The notes beneath the pieces were generated by a model, which ran no database searches, was not told where the DNA came from, and worked only from the letters and a program-made list of their open reading frames with translations. A DNA stretch of 64,000 nucleotides, from contig JANQRZ010000004.1 in assembly GCA_028284265.1 (NCBI GenBank), forward strand, positions 224,089 to 288,088, written 5' to 3'. Below are positions 27,624 through 34,769 of the stretch, piece after piece (the stretch's first letter is position 1; each line of letters begins with the position of its first letter). Source of the stretch: Rhodothermales bacterium (lineage in GTDB: Bacteria; Bacteroidota; Rhodothermia; Rhodothermales; JANQRZ01). A program made the position numbers and the translations under genes.

Positions 27624-28637
27624 TCAACGGGAAGAGCCAGAGGAGACGCGGACTTCGAGCCGGACAGGCAAGACCTGCTGGCGCGGCGGCGCTGGCACCT
27701 CTGCCGCGAGTCGGTCGAAGAGCCATTCGGCGGCGAGGCTGCCGAGGTCCTGCGTGTACGGGTGTACCGTCGTGAGCGGCGGGTTGAAATAGGCCGCGCT
27801 CGGTATGTCGTCGAAGGAGGCGAGGGCGATGTCCTCGGGGACGGTGAGGCCAGCCTTGGCGAGTGCCAGAATAGCTCCCATCGCCATGTAGTCACTCGAT
27901 GCGAAGGCCGCGGTTGGGCCGTCGGGGGTGAAGACAAGCTCGGCGAGTCGACTACCCACTTCGACGCCGGACTCGCGCGAGAAATCGCCCCGTAGCACGA
28001 AGTCCTCGGGCGAGGGGAGGCCATGCTCCGTGAGTACGTTGCGCCACGCCGTGAGACGTAACTCGGCGTCGTGGTTGCTTTCTTCTCCCGCGAGGCACGC
28101 GATGCGTCGATGGCCGAGGTCGATCAGGTGCTTCACGGCGAGCCGTGTTCCACCGTAGGCATCGGTCGAAAGCACATCAAAGGCGTGGCCTTCGGCGGGG
28201 GCATTGAGCAGGACAACCGGGAGGTCGGGGGTGAGAGCCGCCGCCACGCTGTCTAGAGGGACCGCTGGGGCCATCACTACGAGGCCATCCACGCGCCCGT
28301 ACATCGCCCGGAGGGCATGCTCCGTGTCGGCTGGTGTGTTGTGCGAGGACAGAAGGACGAGGTGGCGGTCGGAGGCTTGGGCCGCGAGGTCAAGGCCGCG
28401 GACGAGTTCAGGGTAGAACTCGCCGGTGAGGAACGGGAGCACAACGCCGATGGCGTCGGTTCGGCTGCGGACGAGGCCCTGCGCGGTCGCGTTGGGGACG
28501 TAGCCCAACCGCTCGGCGACCCCACGCACGGTGTCGCACGTCGCTTTGGCGGCGGGGCCAGAGCTGTTGAGCACGCGGCTGACGGTCGAGATCGAGACGC
28601 CAGCTTCGAGGGCAACCTGTTTGATGGTGACGGACAC
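27624..28637 (-). CDS. LacI-family transcriptional regulator (minus arm), autoregulated
   Basis: 337 residues if started at GTG 28637 (VSVTIKQVALEAGVSIS). An in-frame ATG at 28667 would add ten residues but would put an operator inside the coding region and leave no room for transcription initiation. The helix-turn-helix TIKQVALEAGVSISTVSRVLN and the effector-binding domain (AIGVVLPFLTGEFYPELVRGL ... DGLVVMAP ... LASFDDIPSAAYFNPPLTTV) are clear. Two AACGTT-centred palindromes lie within its promoter, so negative autoregulation is likely. It probably also governs the downstream minus-arm genes, which follow in the same direction. Confidence 0.92.
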   Translation of the reverse strand: MSVTIKQVALEAGVSISTVSRVLNSSGPAAKATCDTVRGVAERLGYVPNATAQGLVRSRTDAIGVVLPFLTGEFYPELVRGLDLAAQASDRHLVLLSSHNTPADTEHALRAMYGRVDGLVVMAPAVPLDSVAAALTPDLPVVLLNAPAEGHAFDVLSTDAYGGTRLAVKHLIDLGHRRIACLAGEESNHDAELRLTAWRNVLTEHGLPSPEDFVLRGDFSRESGVEVGSRLAELVFTPDGPTAAFASSDYMAMGAILALAKAGLTVPEDIALASFDDIPSAAYFNPPLTTVHPYTQDLGSLAAEWLFDRLAAEVPAPPRQQVLPVRLEVRVSSGSSR

Positions 28638-28654
28638 GGGGCCTGTGCGAAATA

Positions 28655-28664
28655 GAAACGTTTC
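28655..28664. promoter_or_regulatory. LacI-type operator near the transcription start of the second lacI
   Basis: GAAACGTTTC is a perfect 10-bp palindrome with the AACGTT core. It lies about where the transcript would start given the -35/-10 pair at 28698-28670, and just before the GTG start at 28637. Confidence 0.7.
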
Positions 28665-28669
28665 CACAT

Positions 28670-28698
28670 AGGATATGAAAACGTTTTCCCCGTGTCAA
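28670..28698 (-). promoter_or_regulatory. Sigma70-like promoter of the second lacI
   Basis: On the minus strand TTGACA (28698-28693) is a perfect -35 box, followed by a 17-base spacer and TATCCT (28675-28670) as -10. The spacer contains the operator GAAAACGTTTTC. Position and spacing are optimal for a repressor-blocked promoter. Confidence 0.65.
28677..28688. promoter_or_regulatory. LacI-type operator inside the promoter spacer
   Basis: GAAAACGTTTTC is a perfect 12-bp palindrome identical to the central 12 bases of the operator at 2915-2934. It occupies the -35/-10 spacer of the promoter of the second lacI. Confidence 0.8.
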
Positions 28699-28730
28699 GT
28701 ATCACATTGGCTTGTTTGGCTATAGCCATA

Positions 28731-28764
28731 GGCGCATGGCGAGGCTGACGACTAGCCATGCGCC
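28731..28764. other. Perfect inverted repeat in intergenic region
   Basis: GGCGCATGGC (28731-28740) and GCCATGCGCC (28755-28764) form 10-bp arms around a 14-base loop. There is no T-tract on either side, so it is not a standard terminator. It lies about 35 bp upstream of the second lacI promoter. Apart from this, nothing recognisable was seen between 28700 and 28967. Confidence 0.4.
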
Positions 28765-28967
28765 CGCGATCTAGTATTGCACGGTCGTTCTTGTGGCGGA
28801 TGGTGTCCGTCAGGTACTGGCCAACGGTGTGCGAAGACGGAACCCGTTTCGGGTACGCAGGCCCTGACGGTCGGTAGGCACTGATACTTCTTCTCTCAAT
28901 CGATCACGTTCTGCCAAGCAAGCAGGGCAAACAACCTCTTCCCATAGAGCGTACCCGTGAAATGAAG

Positions 28968-29002
28968 AAAGCCCTCGCAAGGAAGGTGCTTGCGAGGGCT
29001 TT
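28968..29002 (-). terminator. Rho-independent terminator of tRNA-Val
   Basis: AAAGCCCTCGCAA and TTGCGAGGGCTTT form a 13-bp perfect stem with a 9-base loop. On the minus strand it begins three bases after the tRNA discriminator, and the arm ends in a T-rich run. Confidence 0.85.
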
Positions 29003-29005
29003 CTG

Positions 29006-29079
29006 TGGGCTCTACTGGATTCGAACCAGTGACCTCGTCGATGTCAACGACGCGCTCTAACCAACTGAGCTAAGAGCCC
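29006..29079 (-). tRNA. tRNA-Val (anticodon GAC)
   Basis: The minus strand folds as a cloverleaf: acceptor GGGCTCT/AGAGCCC, D-arm GCTC...GAGC, anticodon stem CGTCG/CGACG with loop TTGACAT (anticodon GAC), T-arm ACTGG-TTCGAAT-CCAGT. The discriminator is A and CCA is not encoded. A strong terminator follows immediately. Confidence 0.96.
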
Positions 29080-29128
29080 GTGATCGGGTACAACGCTGAA
29101 GGCGCTGAGTCACGCTAATGAGCGGCGC

Positions 29129-29136
29129 AAAATATA
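29129..29136 (-). promoter_or_regulatory. Putative -7/-10 element for tRNA-Val
   Basis: The minus strand reads TATATTTTGC here, about 50 bases upstream of the mature tRNA 5' end. Similar TATATT elements precede several other transcription units in this window. No clear -33/-35 box was found. Confidence 0.4.
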
Positions 29137-29517
29137 CCGTCCGAGGCAGAGAGGAATCAACAGGCACAGGACGGTCGATACCTCTAGGGGCGTGAATCTT
29201 CAATGGACGAGGTCGAGAAGGTCGGTATGAAGGGGCCTGATAAACGATTACGAATCGGACACTCGGCAGGTACCTTGTCCCGATGGTGCGCCCCAGTGCG
29301 TGAATACCTGATACCACCTCACAGGTCGCCGCTGTCTGTTCGGTCAGCGATTCCGGCATTTTATTCCGCTCTGGCGCAATTTGGGCCGATTCCTCGGGGT
29401 TGTGGCCCTTGAGTGGCATATGCTTTGGTGCGCTTCATGAAGTATATAAATCAAGATGAGACGAGGCCCGGTCGATATTCATCGTGTACCACACCGGGTC
29501 TAACGAGTTAGACTCCT
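29137..29517. other. Intergenic stretch without a convincing gene
   Basis: Open frames here have atypical composition and no recognisable domain, so I call none. A possible plus-strand promoter for the following gene is TTTG (29424-29427) and TATATAAA (29443-29450). A hairpin lies just before the next start codon. Confidence 0.4.
29498..29513 (+). other. Hairpin directly before the 29518 start codon
   Basis: GTCTAACGAGTTAGAC gives a 6-bp stem with a 4-base loop, ending four bases before the ATG at 29518. It could sequester the ribosome landing site, but could also be coincidence. Confidence 0.35.
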
Positions 29518-30009
29518 ATGAACCTATCTCTTACGCCCCGTTCTCTTGAGCCTGAACGCCCTTCGGAGGCGATGCAGGAGGCTGCGCTTGCGCGGGCGAT
29601 GGAGGCGGCACGCGATCCGCTGAATGTGCTCGATTCGGAGCCGTGGAGCTACTACCGGCTGGACGAGGAAACCATCTCGGCGGTGGTGTGGCTCTATGCG
29701 CGCCTGCTCGAAGAGGAGATGTCACCCCAAGAGGCGCGGGCTGCCCATGAGCAGTGGCGAGCCATCCCCGGTTGGGTCGTCGTCACCTGTGCGCGGCTCG
29801 ATGATGCGGCGAAGATGGAGCGCGCCGTGGAGGATTGCCTGACCTCGGTGCAACGGGCCACGCTTTCGCTCTGGAGCGACAACGTCCCGAACAACTGGGT
29901 GACGGATATGATCACCGAGCATCCGGAACTGTACGCGCTGGTCGGGATCGACGAGGACGAGGAGAAAGTGCTCGGCATCATGTGGTACGGTCACCCAGAG
30001 CGCGGCTAG
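29518..30009 (+). CDS. Nitroreductase-like protein, short
   Basis: 163 residues. The C-terminal half (GWVVVTCARLDDA ... VEDCLTSVQRATLSLWSDNVPNNWVTDMI ... LVGIDEDEEKVLGIMWYGHPE) follows the nitroreductase-fold pattern of a core strand, a helix bearing the catalytic face, and the closing LGxxxxGxP strand. The N-terminal FMN-phosphate motif of typical nitroreductases (an R-R-S near the start) is not visible; AARDPLNVLDSEPWSYYRL is the nearest equivalent. It may be a divergent FMN protein or a cofactor-free relative. The endonuclease V gene follows 63 bp later in the same direction. Confidence 0.6.
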   Translation: MNLSLTPRSLEPERPSEAMQEAALARAMEAARDPLNVLDSEPWSYYRLDEETISAVVWLYARLLEEEMSPQEARAAHEQWRAIPGWVVVTCARLDDAAKMERAVEDCLTSVQRATLSLWSDNVPNNWVTDMITEHPELYALVGIDEDEEKVLGIMWYGHPERG

Positions 30010-30072
30010 GTTGGCGACTGCGTAGCGGCAAGGGCCGTAGCTTGCAGGCTGTTGTTTCGCCTCTCGCTCGCT

Positions 30073-30735
30073 ATGCGCCTCTACCACGAGCATCCGTGGG
30101 ATGTCACCCCGAAGGAAGCCGTCGCCATTCAGCGCGACTTGGCGGGCCTCGTCCGCTTCGAGCCGCTGCCGGGCGAAATCGAGACGGTATGCGGCGTCGA
30201 TGTGAGCGTGCGGGGCGACCGGGTGCGTGCGGCGCTCGTCGTCCTCCGACTCTCTGATTTCGAGGTCGTCGATCAGGCGACGTGGGAGGGGCCGACCGCG
30301 TTTCCCTACGTGCCGGGGCTGCTCTCTTTCCGCGAGATGCCCGCCGTCCTCCCGGCCCTCGACAAACTCACCGTCGAGCCAGATGTGTTCGTGCTCGACG
30401 CGCACGGGGTCGCGCATCCGCGACGGTTTGGCCTCGCGTGCCACCTCGGGGCGCTCCTCGACAAACCGGCTATCGGCGTGGCGAAGACGCGACTGACAGG
30501 CCGCTACGACGAGCCGGGACCGACGAAGGGCGACCAGTCACCGCTCACCGACAAGGGCGAGCCGATTGGAGCCGTCGTGCGGACGCGGGAGAAGGTCAAG
30601 CCGGTGTTCGTCTCCGTCGGGCACTGCGCCTCGCTGCAGACAGCGGTGGACCTCACGCTCCGCTGCGCCACGCGCTACAAGCTCCCGATGCCGACGCACC
30701 TCGCGCACCGTTTGAGCAAGGACGGCGCGTTGTGA
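30073..30735 (+). CDS. nfi: Endonuclease V (deoxyinosine 3' endonuclease)
   Basis: 220 residues from ATG 30073; a TTG 21 bases upstream would add seven residues without support. Conserved family features are GVDVS with metal ligand Asp43, FPYVPG (wedge motif, Tyr79), SFRE with Glu88, and VFVLDAHGVAHPRRFGLACHLG with Asp109 and the RRFG motif. It repairs deaminated adenine (hypoxanthine) by nicking the second phosphodiester bond 3' to the lesion. The length is normal for the family. Confidence 0.95.
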   Translation: MRLYHEHPWDVTPKEAVAIQRDLAGLVRFEPLPGEIETVCGVDVSVRGDRVRAALVVLRLSDFEVVDQATWEGPTAFPYVPGLLSFREMPAVLPALDKLTVEPDVFVLDAHGVAHPRRFGLACHLGALLDKPAIGVAKTRLTGRYDEPGPTKGDQSPLTDKGEPIGAVVRTREKVKPVFVSVGHCASLQTAVDLTLRCATRYKLPMPTHLAHRLSKDGAL

Positions 30736-30748
30736 GGCAAATAGATAG

Positions 30749-31079
30749 CTAGGTGAGTCGTTCGGGATAATGAGACTGGCTCCACATCGCCTCGAACTCG
30801 GCTAGGGTACTGTCCTCGAACTGGACCTTCTCACGGTCGCTTTGCCACAGACGGCTGTGACTGAGGCCGCCGTAGCCACTCTCTACATGTTCTTGGTCAT
30901 ACTACATGTTCTTGGTCATAGCGGTGAGAAGGGCCAGAGTCATAGACTTCAATTTGGCGCAAGACTTCGCCATCTACGGTGGTTTCGAAAAACCACCACG
31001 AAAATCCCCAGTGATCGTATTCGTCTCCCCGAGGCTCATCCCAGCGGCGTTTGTAGTATTGCGCGCCAGAACACTCCAT
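30749..31079 (-). pseudogene. Small conserved-type protein broken by a 19-bp tandem duplication
   Basis: From ATG 31079 the minus strand reads a composition-normal protein (MECSGAQYYKRRWDEPRGDE ... WFFETTVDGEVLRQIEVYDS ... HRYDQEHV) and then meets TGA right after a directly repeated 19-mer (30883-30901 and 30902-30920). Removing one copy restores a frame of 103 residues that continues ESGYGGLSHSRLW ... TLAEFEAMWSQSHYPERLT and stops at 30749. The restored protein resembles a family of about 100-residue uncharacterised proteins (a recollection, not a search). The downstream part starts out of frame, so the gene is presumably inactive unless the slip is reversible or is a sequencing/assembly artefact. 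Confidence 0.75.
30883..30920. repeat. 19-bp perfect tandem duplication
   Basis: CTACATGTTCTTGGTCATA occurs twice head to tail. Because 19 is not a multiple of three it shifts the frame of the minus-strand small gene. Confidence 0.95.
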
Positions 31080-31092
31080 TTTCAGGTCTCTC

Positions 31093-31182
31093 CTGTCATT
31101 GCGAGCGGAGCGAGGCAATCTCCAGAAAGATGAGACTACATTGGGAGATTGCCACGTCGCCTTTGGTTCCCCGCAATGACAG
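31093..31182. repeat. Palindromic dispersed repeat element
   Basis: Outer arms CTGTCATTGCG (31093-31103) and its complement at the right end enclose inner arms GGCAATCTCC / GGAGATTGCC. Elements with TCATTGCGAGCG...GGCAATCTCC ends are familiar intergenic repeats in many bacterial genomes. It ends 27 bp before the TonB-receptor stop codon and could also act as a transcript-end hairpin. Confidence 0.75.
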
Positions 31183-31208
31183 AGGAGCCGAAGGCAACCA
31201 CTCTTTGA

Positions 31209-33686
31209 TTAGAAACGCAGCCGCATCCGTACGTTGACGGTGCGCGGGGTGAGGCGCGTCGGGACGCGCTGCCAGATGCCGCGCGCGTCGGCGACGTAGG
31301 AGTAGGCAATCGTATTCGTCATGTCGAACACGTTGAGCACCTCGCCGGTGAGTTCGAGCCGGACCGGGTTGCCGGTCGGGCTACGCTGGGCGAGTGTGGC
31401 CTCTTTCGTGATGCCGAGGTCGAGGCGGCGGTATTCGGGGAAGCGCTGCGAGTTGCGGAGGCCGGGCGCCTGAAGCTGGACGCCGCCGACGACCTCGCCG
31501 GGGGCGGGCGGCGTGAAGGGCGTGCCGGTCCCGAACAGGGCGCGGAGGTGGACCTTCCACGTCGTGCTGTTGGGCACGTAGTCCTGCACGAAGAGCGCGA
31601 AGTTGTGCCGCCGGTCCGTCGGGCGCGGCACCGCGCCGTTGACGCCGGGTGTCGGCTGCAAAAACTCCTCGCTGGTTTTCAGGAAGCCGTAGTTGAGCCA
31701 ACTTTCCAGGCCGGGCACAAACTCGCCGCGAAGCTGGAGGTCGAACCCGAAGGCGTAGCCGTCGGCGTCGTTCTCGCCGGAGTAGACGGTGCGGACGTTC
31801 TCGACGTCGTAGGTGATGAGGTTCGAGAGCGCCTTGTAGTAGGCCTCGGCCCGGCCGTAGAAGCGGACCTTCGGGAAGAAGCGCTCGACGCCGCTGATGA
31901 ATTGGATGGCGCGCTGACTCTTGATGTCGCGGTTGAGCGTCCCGAGGATGATGTTGTTACTGCCGACGGTCGTGGAGTCGTAGATCGGCTCGCCGCGTAG
32001 TTCGCGGTAGGTCGGGGCTTGGTGGTAGACCCCGGCGGCGGCGGTGACGGTCGTGAGTTCGTCCCAGATGTAGCGGGCTGAGAGGCGGGGGCTGACCGTC
32101 AACTCGTCGTTGAACGAGAAGTAATCGGCGCGCACGCCGCCGGTGACGACGAGATGCCCCGAGGTGGGTAGCAGGTCGACGGCGTCTTGGATGTAGATGC
32201 CGTACTGCTCCTCGCTGAACGAGCTCTGGTCTGCGAGGCTGTCGAGTGCGACCTCGATCGGGTTGCCGTTTTGGGCGCGGCCTGCGACGTAGCTCACCTC
32301 GAAAAGCCGGTCACTGAAGTCGAACCGGCGCGCTGTCCAGCCGAGTTCGGCGGCGTGGCGACCGGCACTGAGGCGGTAGCGCCCGCCACCCGAGAGCGTG
32401 CTCACGCGGACGTTGTTGTTGGTCGTATCGCGCTGCGTCGCGGCCCCGGTCTGGATCAGGTTCGTCGGGTCGTCCGGGTCCTCGAACGGATTGTCGATGC
32501 GGAACAGCCCGACGCTCCCGGCGATGTTGAGCGTCTCGAACTCCTCGACATCGAAATACGACACGTCGTGCTCGATGCGGAGCGCGTTCGTGATCTTGTT
32601 CAGCACGCGGACACCGCCAAAGCCGAGCGTGTAGCCGTCTTCCTCCAGCCCATCAAACCCGAACGAGACCGATCGGAGGTCTTGGAACGTCCCAAAGAAC
32701 GTCCGGCGGGTCGTTGGGACGAGGCGGAAGCGATGGTCGAGGAGGAGGCCGATGCCTTGGATCTCGTGACCTTCGGCGATGCGGTAGGTGACGGTCGATT
32801 GCACGTCGGCGAACTCGGGGTCGTACTCACCTTTCAACTCCTGCGTCCCAAAGAACCCTTCGGGTCGGGCTGAGCGTCCGGCCAGCGCGATGCCGAGCCG
32901 TCCACCCAGCAGGCCGACCTTGACGTGCCCGCCCGCGTCGAGTGTCGAGGCGTAGGCTCCGCCCGCGACGCCGTCCGCGTCGGGCCGCGCGTAGGCCACG
33001 TCGAGCGCGGAGGAGAGCTTGCCGCCGTAGCGCGCCGGGAAGCCACCCGCGTAGAGCGTGATCCGGTCGGTCATGTCGAGGTTGACGATGCCCAGCCCCT
33101 CCTGCTCGCCCTGCTTGGTGCGGAACGGCGTGTAGACCTCGAAGCCGTCGATGTAGTAGAGGTTCTCGTTGTAGCCGCCGCCGCGCACGGAGTATTGGTA
33201 CGAGGTCTCGTTGTTGCTCGTCACGCCCGGCAGCACCTTGATCGCCCGCAGCCCGTCGTTGAGCGGAGACGGGATCTCCTGCGCCGTCTTAGGGTCGAGG
33301 GTGTAAACGCCTGCGTCTTCGGCGACGGCCTCCTCCACGACCTCGACATCGCCCAATTCGATGTCGGTCTCTTCGAGCGCCACGTCGAGGCGGGTCGTCT
33401 CGTTCTTGCGGATCGTCACTGAGTCTGTCCGCGCTTGGAAGCCGACAGCAGAGACGCGGAAGACGTAGTTGCCAGTCGGCAGGCGGAGAGCAAACGTGCC
33501 GTCCGCCTCGGTCGCGGTGCCGAACGAGGTGCCGTCCACGACGACGTTCGCACCGGGAATCGGGCTACCGTTGCTGCGCTGCGTGACGCGGCCCTCGATC
33601 TGCCCCGAATTCTGGGCGAGGGCGGCAGGAGCGATCAGAAACAGCGCGAAGCCGAGCAGAGCAAAAGCGCGAAGGAGACGAGGCAT
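31209..33686 (-). CDS. TonB-dependent outer-membrane receptor with carboxypeptidase-like N-domain
   Basis: 825 residues. Signal peptide (residues 1-24), carboxypeptidase-regulatory-like domain (about 28-108; IEGRVTQRSNGSPIPGANVV ... LPTGNYVFRVSAVGFQ), plug domain (about 120-230; YQYSVRGGGYNENLYYIDGFEVY, ITLYAGGFPARYGGKLSSALDV), and a barrel ending in VNVRMRLRF with terminal Phe. This is a Bacteroidetes-type active transporter. No SusD partner, extra signalling domain or siderophore gene is adjacent, so the ligand is unknown. It is only about 2.5 kb beyond the glucan locus, but intervening tRNA, repair and repeat sequences make a direct link doubtful. Confidence 0.92.
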   Translation of the reverse strand: MPRLLRAFALLGFALFLIAPAALAQNSGQIEGRVTQRSNGSPIPGANVVVDGTSFGTATEADGTFALRLPTGNYVFRVSAVGFQARTDSVTIRKNETTRLDVALEETDIELGDVEVVEEAVAEDAGVYTLDPKTAQEIPSPLNDGLRAIKVLPGVTSNNETSYQYSVRGGGYNENLYYIDGFEVYTPFRTKQGEQEGLGIVNLDMTDRITLYAGGFPARYGGKLSSALDVAYARPDADGVAGGAYASTLDAGGHVKVGLLGGRLGIALAGRSARPEGFFGTQELKGEYDPEFADVQSTVTYRIAEGHEIQGIGLLLDHRFRLVPTTRRTFFGTFQDLRSVSFGFDGLEEDGYTLGFGGVRVLNKITNALRIEHDVSYFDVEEFETLNIAGSVGLFRIDNPFEDPDDPTNLIQTGAATQRDTTNNNVRVSTLSGGGRYRLSAGRHAAELGWTARRFDFSDRLFEVSYVAGRAQNGNPIEVALDSLADQSSFSEEQYGIYIQDAVDLLPTSGHLVVTGGVRADYFSFNDELTVSPRLSARYIWDELTTVTAAAGVYHQAPTYRELRGEPIYDSTTVGSNNIILGTLNRDIKSQRAIQFISGVERFFPKVRFYGRAEAYYKALSNLITYDVENVRTVYSGENDADGYAFGFDLQLRGEFVPGLESWLNYGFLKTSEEFLQPTPGVNGAVPRPTDRRHNFALFVQDYVPNSTTWKVHLRALFGTGTPFTPPAPGEVVGGVQLQAPGLRNSQRFPEYRRLDLGITKEATLAQRSPTGNPVRLELTGEVLNVFDMTNTIAYSYVADARGIWQRVPTRLTPRTVNVRMRLRF

Positions 33687-33778
33687 ACCGTCGGGGTGCA
33701 GGGCACCGGAGGTTGATGAGCAGAAAGCGGACGGTAGCGAGGGTGCAGCGGCGTCGGGATTGAGCGGTCGGGGCGAGA

Positions 33779-33784
33779 ATATAA
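33779..33784 (-). promoter_or_regulatory. Possible -10/-7 element of the TonB receptor gene
   Basis: The minus strand reads CTTATATTCTC about 93 bases upstream of the receptor start. The -10-like TATATT matches elements before other genes here; no convincing upstream box was found. Confidence 0.35.
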
Positions 33785-33894
33785 GGCGTTGCGCGGCGCA
33801 GCCCTAACTCTGGCGGCGAAGGGGATGAGATTCTATCCTTTCGTGAGGATGGAGGCAAGAGGGTAGTTATGCATAAGAAAAGCCTCAGTCGTAA

Positions 33895-34021
33895 GTCATC
33901 CCGAGCAAAGTCGAGGAACCCGAAGGCTCGGCGAAGCCCATCTTTTCGGGGAAATGCTTTGCACGTCTCTACGCCCTTGCCCGAAGAGATCTCTCCACTC
34001 ACTGCGTTCGGTCGAGATGAC
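33895..34021. repeat. Second palindromic dispersed repeat element
   Basis: The left end GTCATCCCGAGCAAAGTCGA and the right end (reverse complement GTCATCTCGACCGAACGCAG) form imperfect terminal inverted repeats around internal sequence. This CATCCCGAGC...GTCGAGG type is another widespread intergenic repeat. It lies downstream of the PAP2-like gene and upstream of the TonB receptor. No coding sequence was identified between 33687 and 34063. Confidence 0.65.
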
Positions 34022-34063
34022 GTGGGCATGAGAACAACGACGGACGCCTCGTAATCGTGCCGT

Positions 34064-34765
34064 CTAGCCGGTCAGACCAAGCGCACGGACGATGATGGAT
34101 AGCTCGATAATCGGCACCACCAATCCAAAAACCGCCCCGGCGAACACTTGCCCCGGCGTGTGCGCCCCGACGCGGACCCGTGCCCACATCAGGAGGGGTA
34201 GCAGGATGAGAAGCGGAGCGACGGTGAGGACGGTCAACACGGCCTCGGTGTCGGGTGGGAGGTCGCGCCACACCGTCAGCGAGACGAACAGCAGGATCGA
34301 GACGAAACCGGCCAGGCTCGTCATGTGGATCGAGATTTTCCAGCGGAGGTTGACGATGAGCAGGATTGCCGTGTTGATCGGATAGATCAGCGCAAGCGCG
34401 ACCAGAAACGGCACGGCGGTCGTCCCGACGAGTGCCATTACGACCATCCCGATGGCATACGAGGTGATGCCGACGAGAAATGGCTTGAGCCGACCAGCTC
34501 GTTCTCGCACCTCCAGCGACTCGGCCTCGCCCCGTCGGATCATCGAGACCACGTAGGCCAGCGGGATCAGGCAGAAGAACACGAGCGAGACGGCGACGAT
34601 TAGGGCAATCTCCTGCCCCGACGCGCCGAAGTGCCACAGAATCAGCCCGAACCCGACCGGCGGCAGCACAAGCGGGTTGATGACATACGACAGCAGGTTC
34701 GCCGCGTGGTAGCCGAGGTCAGCCTGCGCGTCGGGGTGGTTCGCTATCGCTCTGCCGGAGAGCAT
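34064..34765 (-). CDS. PAP2-superfamily-like integral membrane protein
   Basis: 233 residues with about six hydrophobic helices. The segment RVRVGAHTPGQVFAGAVFG matches the third PAP2 motif (SRxxxGxHxxxDVxxG) with Asp replaced by Gln, and KISIHMTSLAGF stands where PSGH is expected but lacks the Pro-Ser. The catalytic set therefore looks degenerate, so phosphatase activity is doubtful. It starts four bases after the proS stop and is presumably co-transcribed with it; no functional link is known to me. Confidence 0.65.
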   Translation of the reverse strand: MLSGRAIANHPDAQADLGYHAANLLSYVINPLVLPPVGFGLILWHFGASGQEIALIVAVSLVFFCLIPLAYVVSMIRRGEAESLEVRERAGRLKPFLVGITSYAIGMVVMALVGTTAVPFLVALALIYPINTAILLIVNLRWKISIHMTSLAGFVSILLFVSLTVWRDLPPDTEAVLTVLTVAPLLILLPLLMWARVRVGAHTPGQVFAGAVFGLVVPIIELSIIVRALGLTG

Positions 34766-34769
34766 GGGT

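Noticed and set aside
29057..29419. 120-residue minus-strand open frame overlapping the tRNA-Val region
   Set aside because: It runs over the tRNA promoter region, lacks any domain, and its composition is not protein-like.
30883..30920. Attachment site or target-site duplication of a mobile element
   Set aside because: The two 19-bp copies are directly adjacent with nothing between them, and no integrase or transposase gene is near; simple slippage explains them.
31209..33686. TonB receptor as the SusC of the glucan locus
   Set aside because: No SusD follows, and a tRNA, repair gene, pseudogene and repeat element separate it from the locus; no operator of the AACGTT type was seen upstream.
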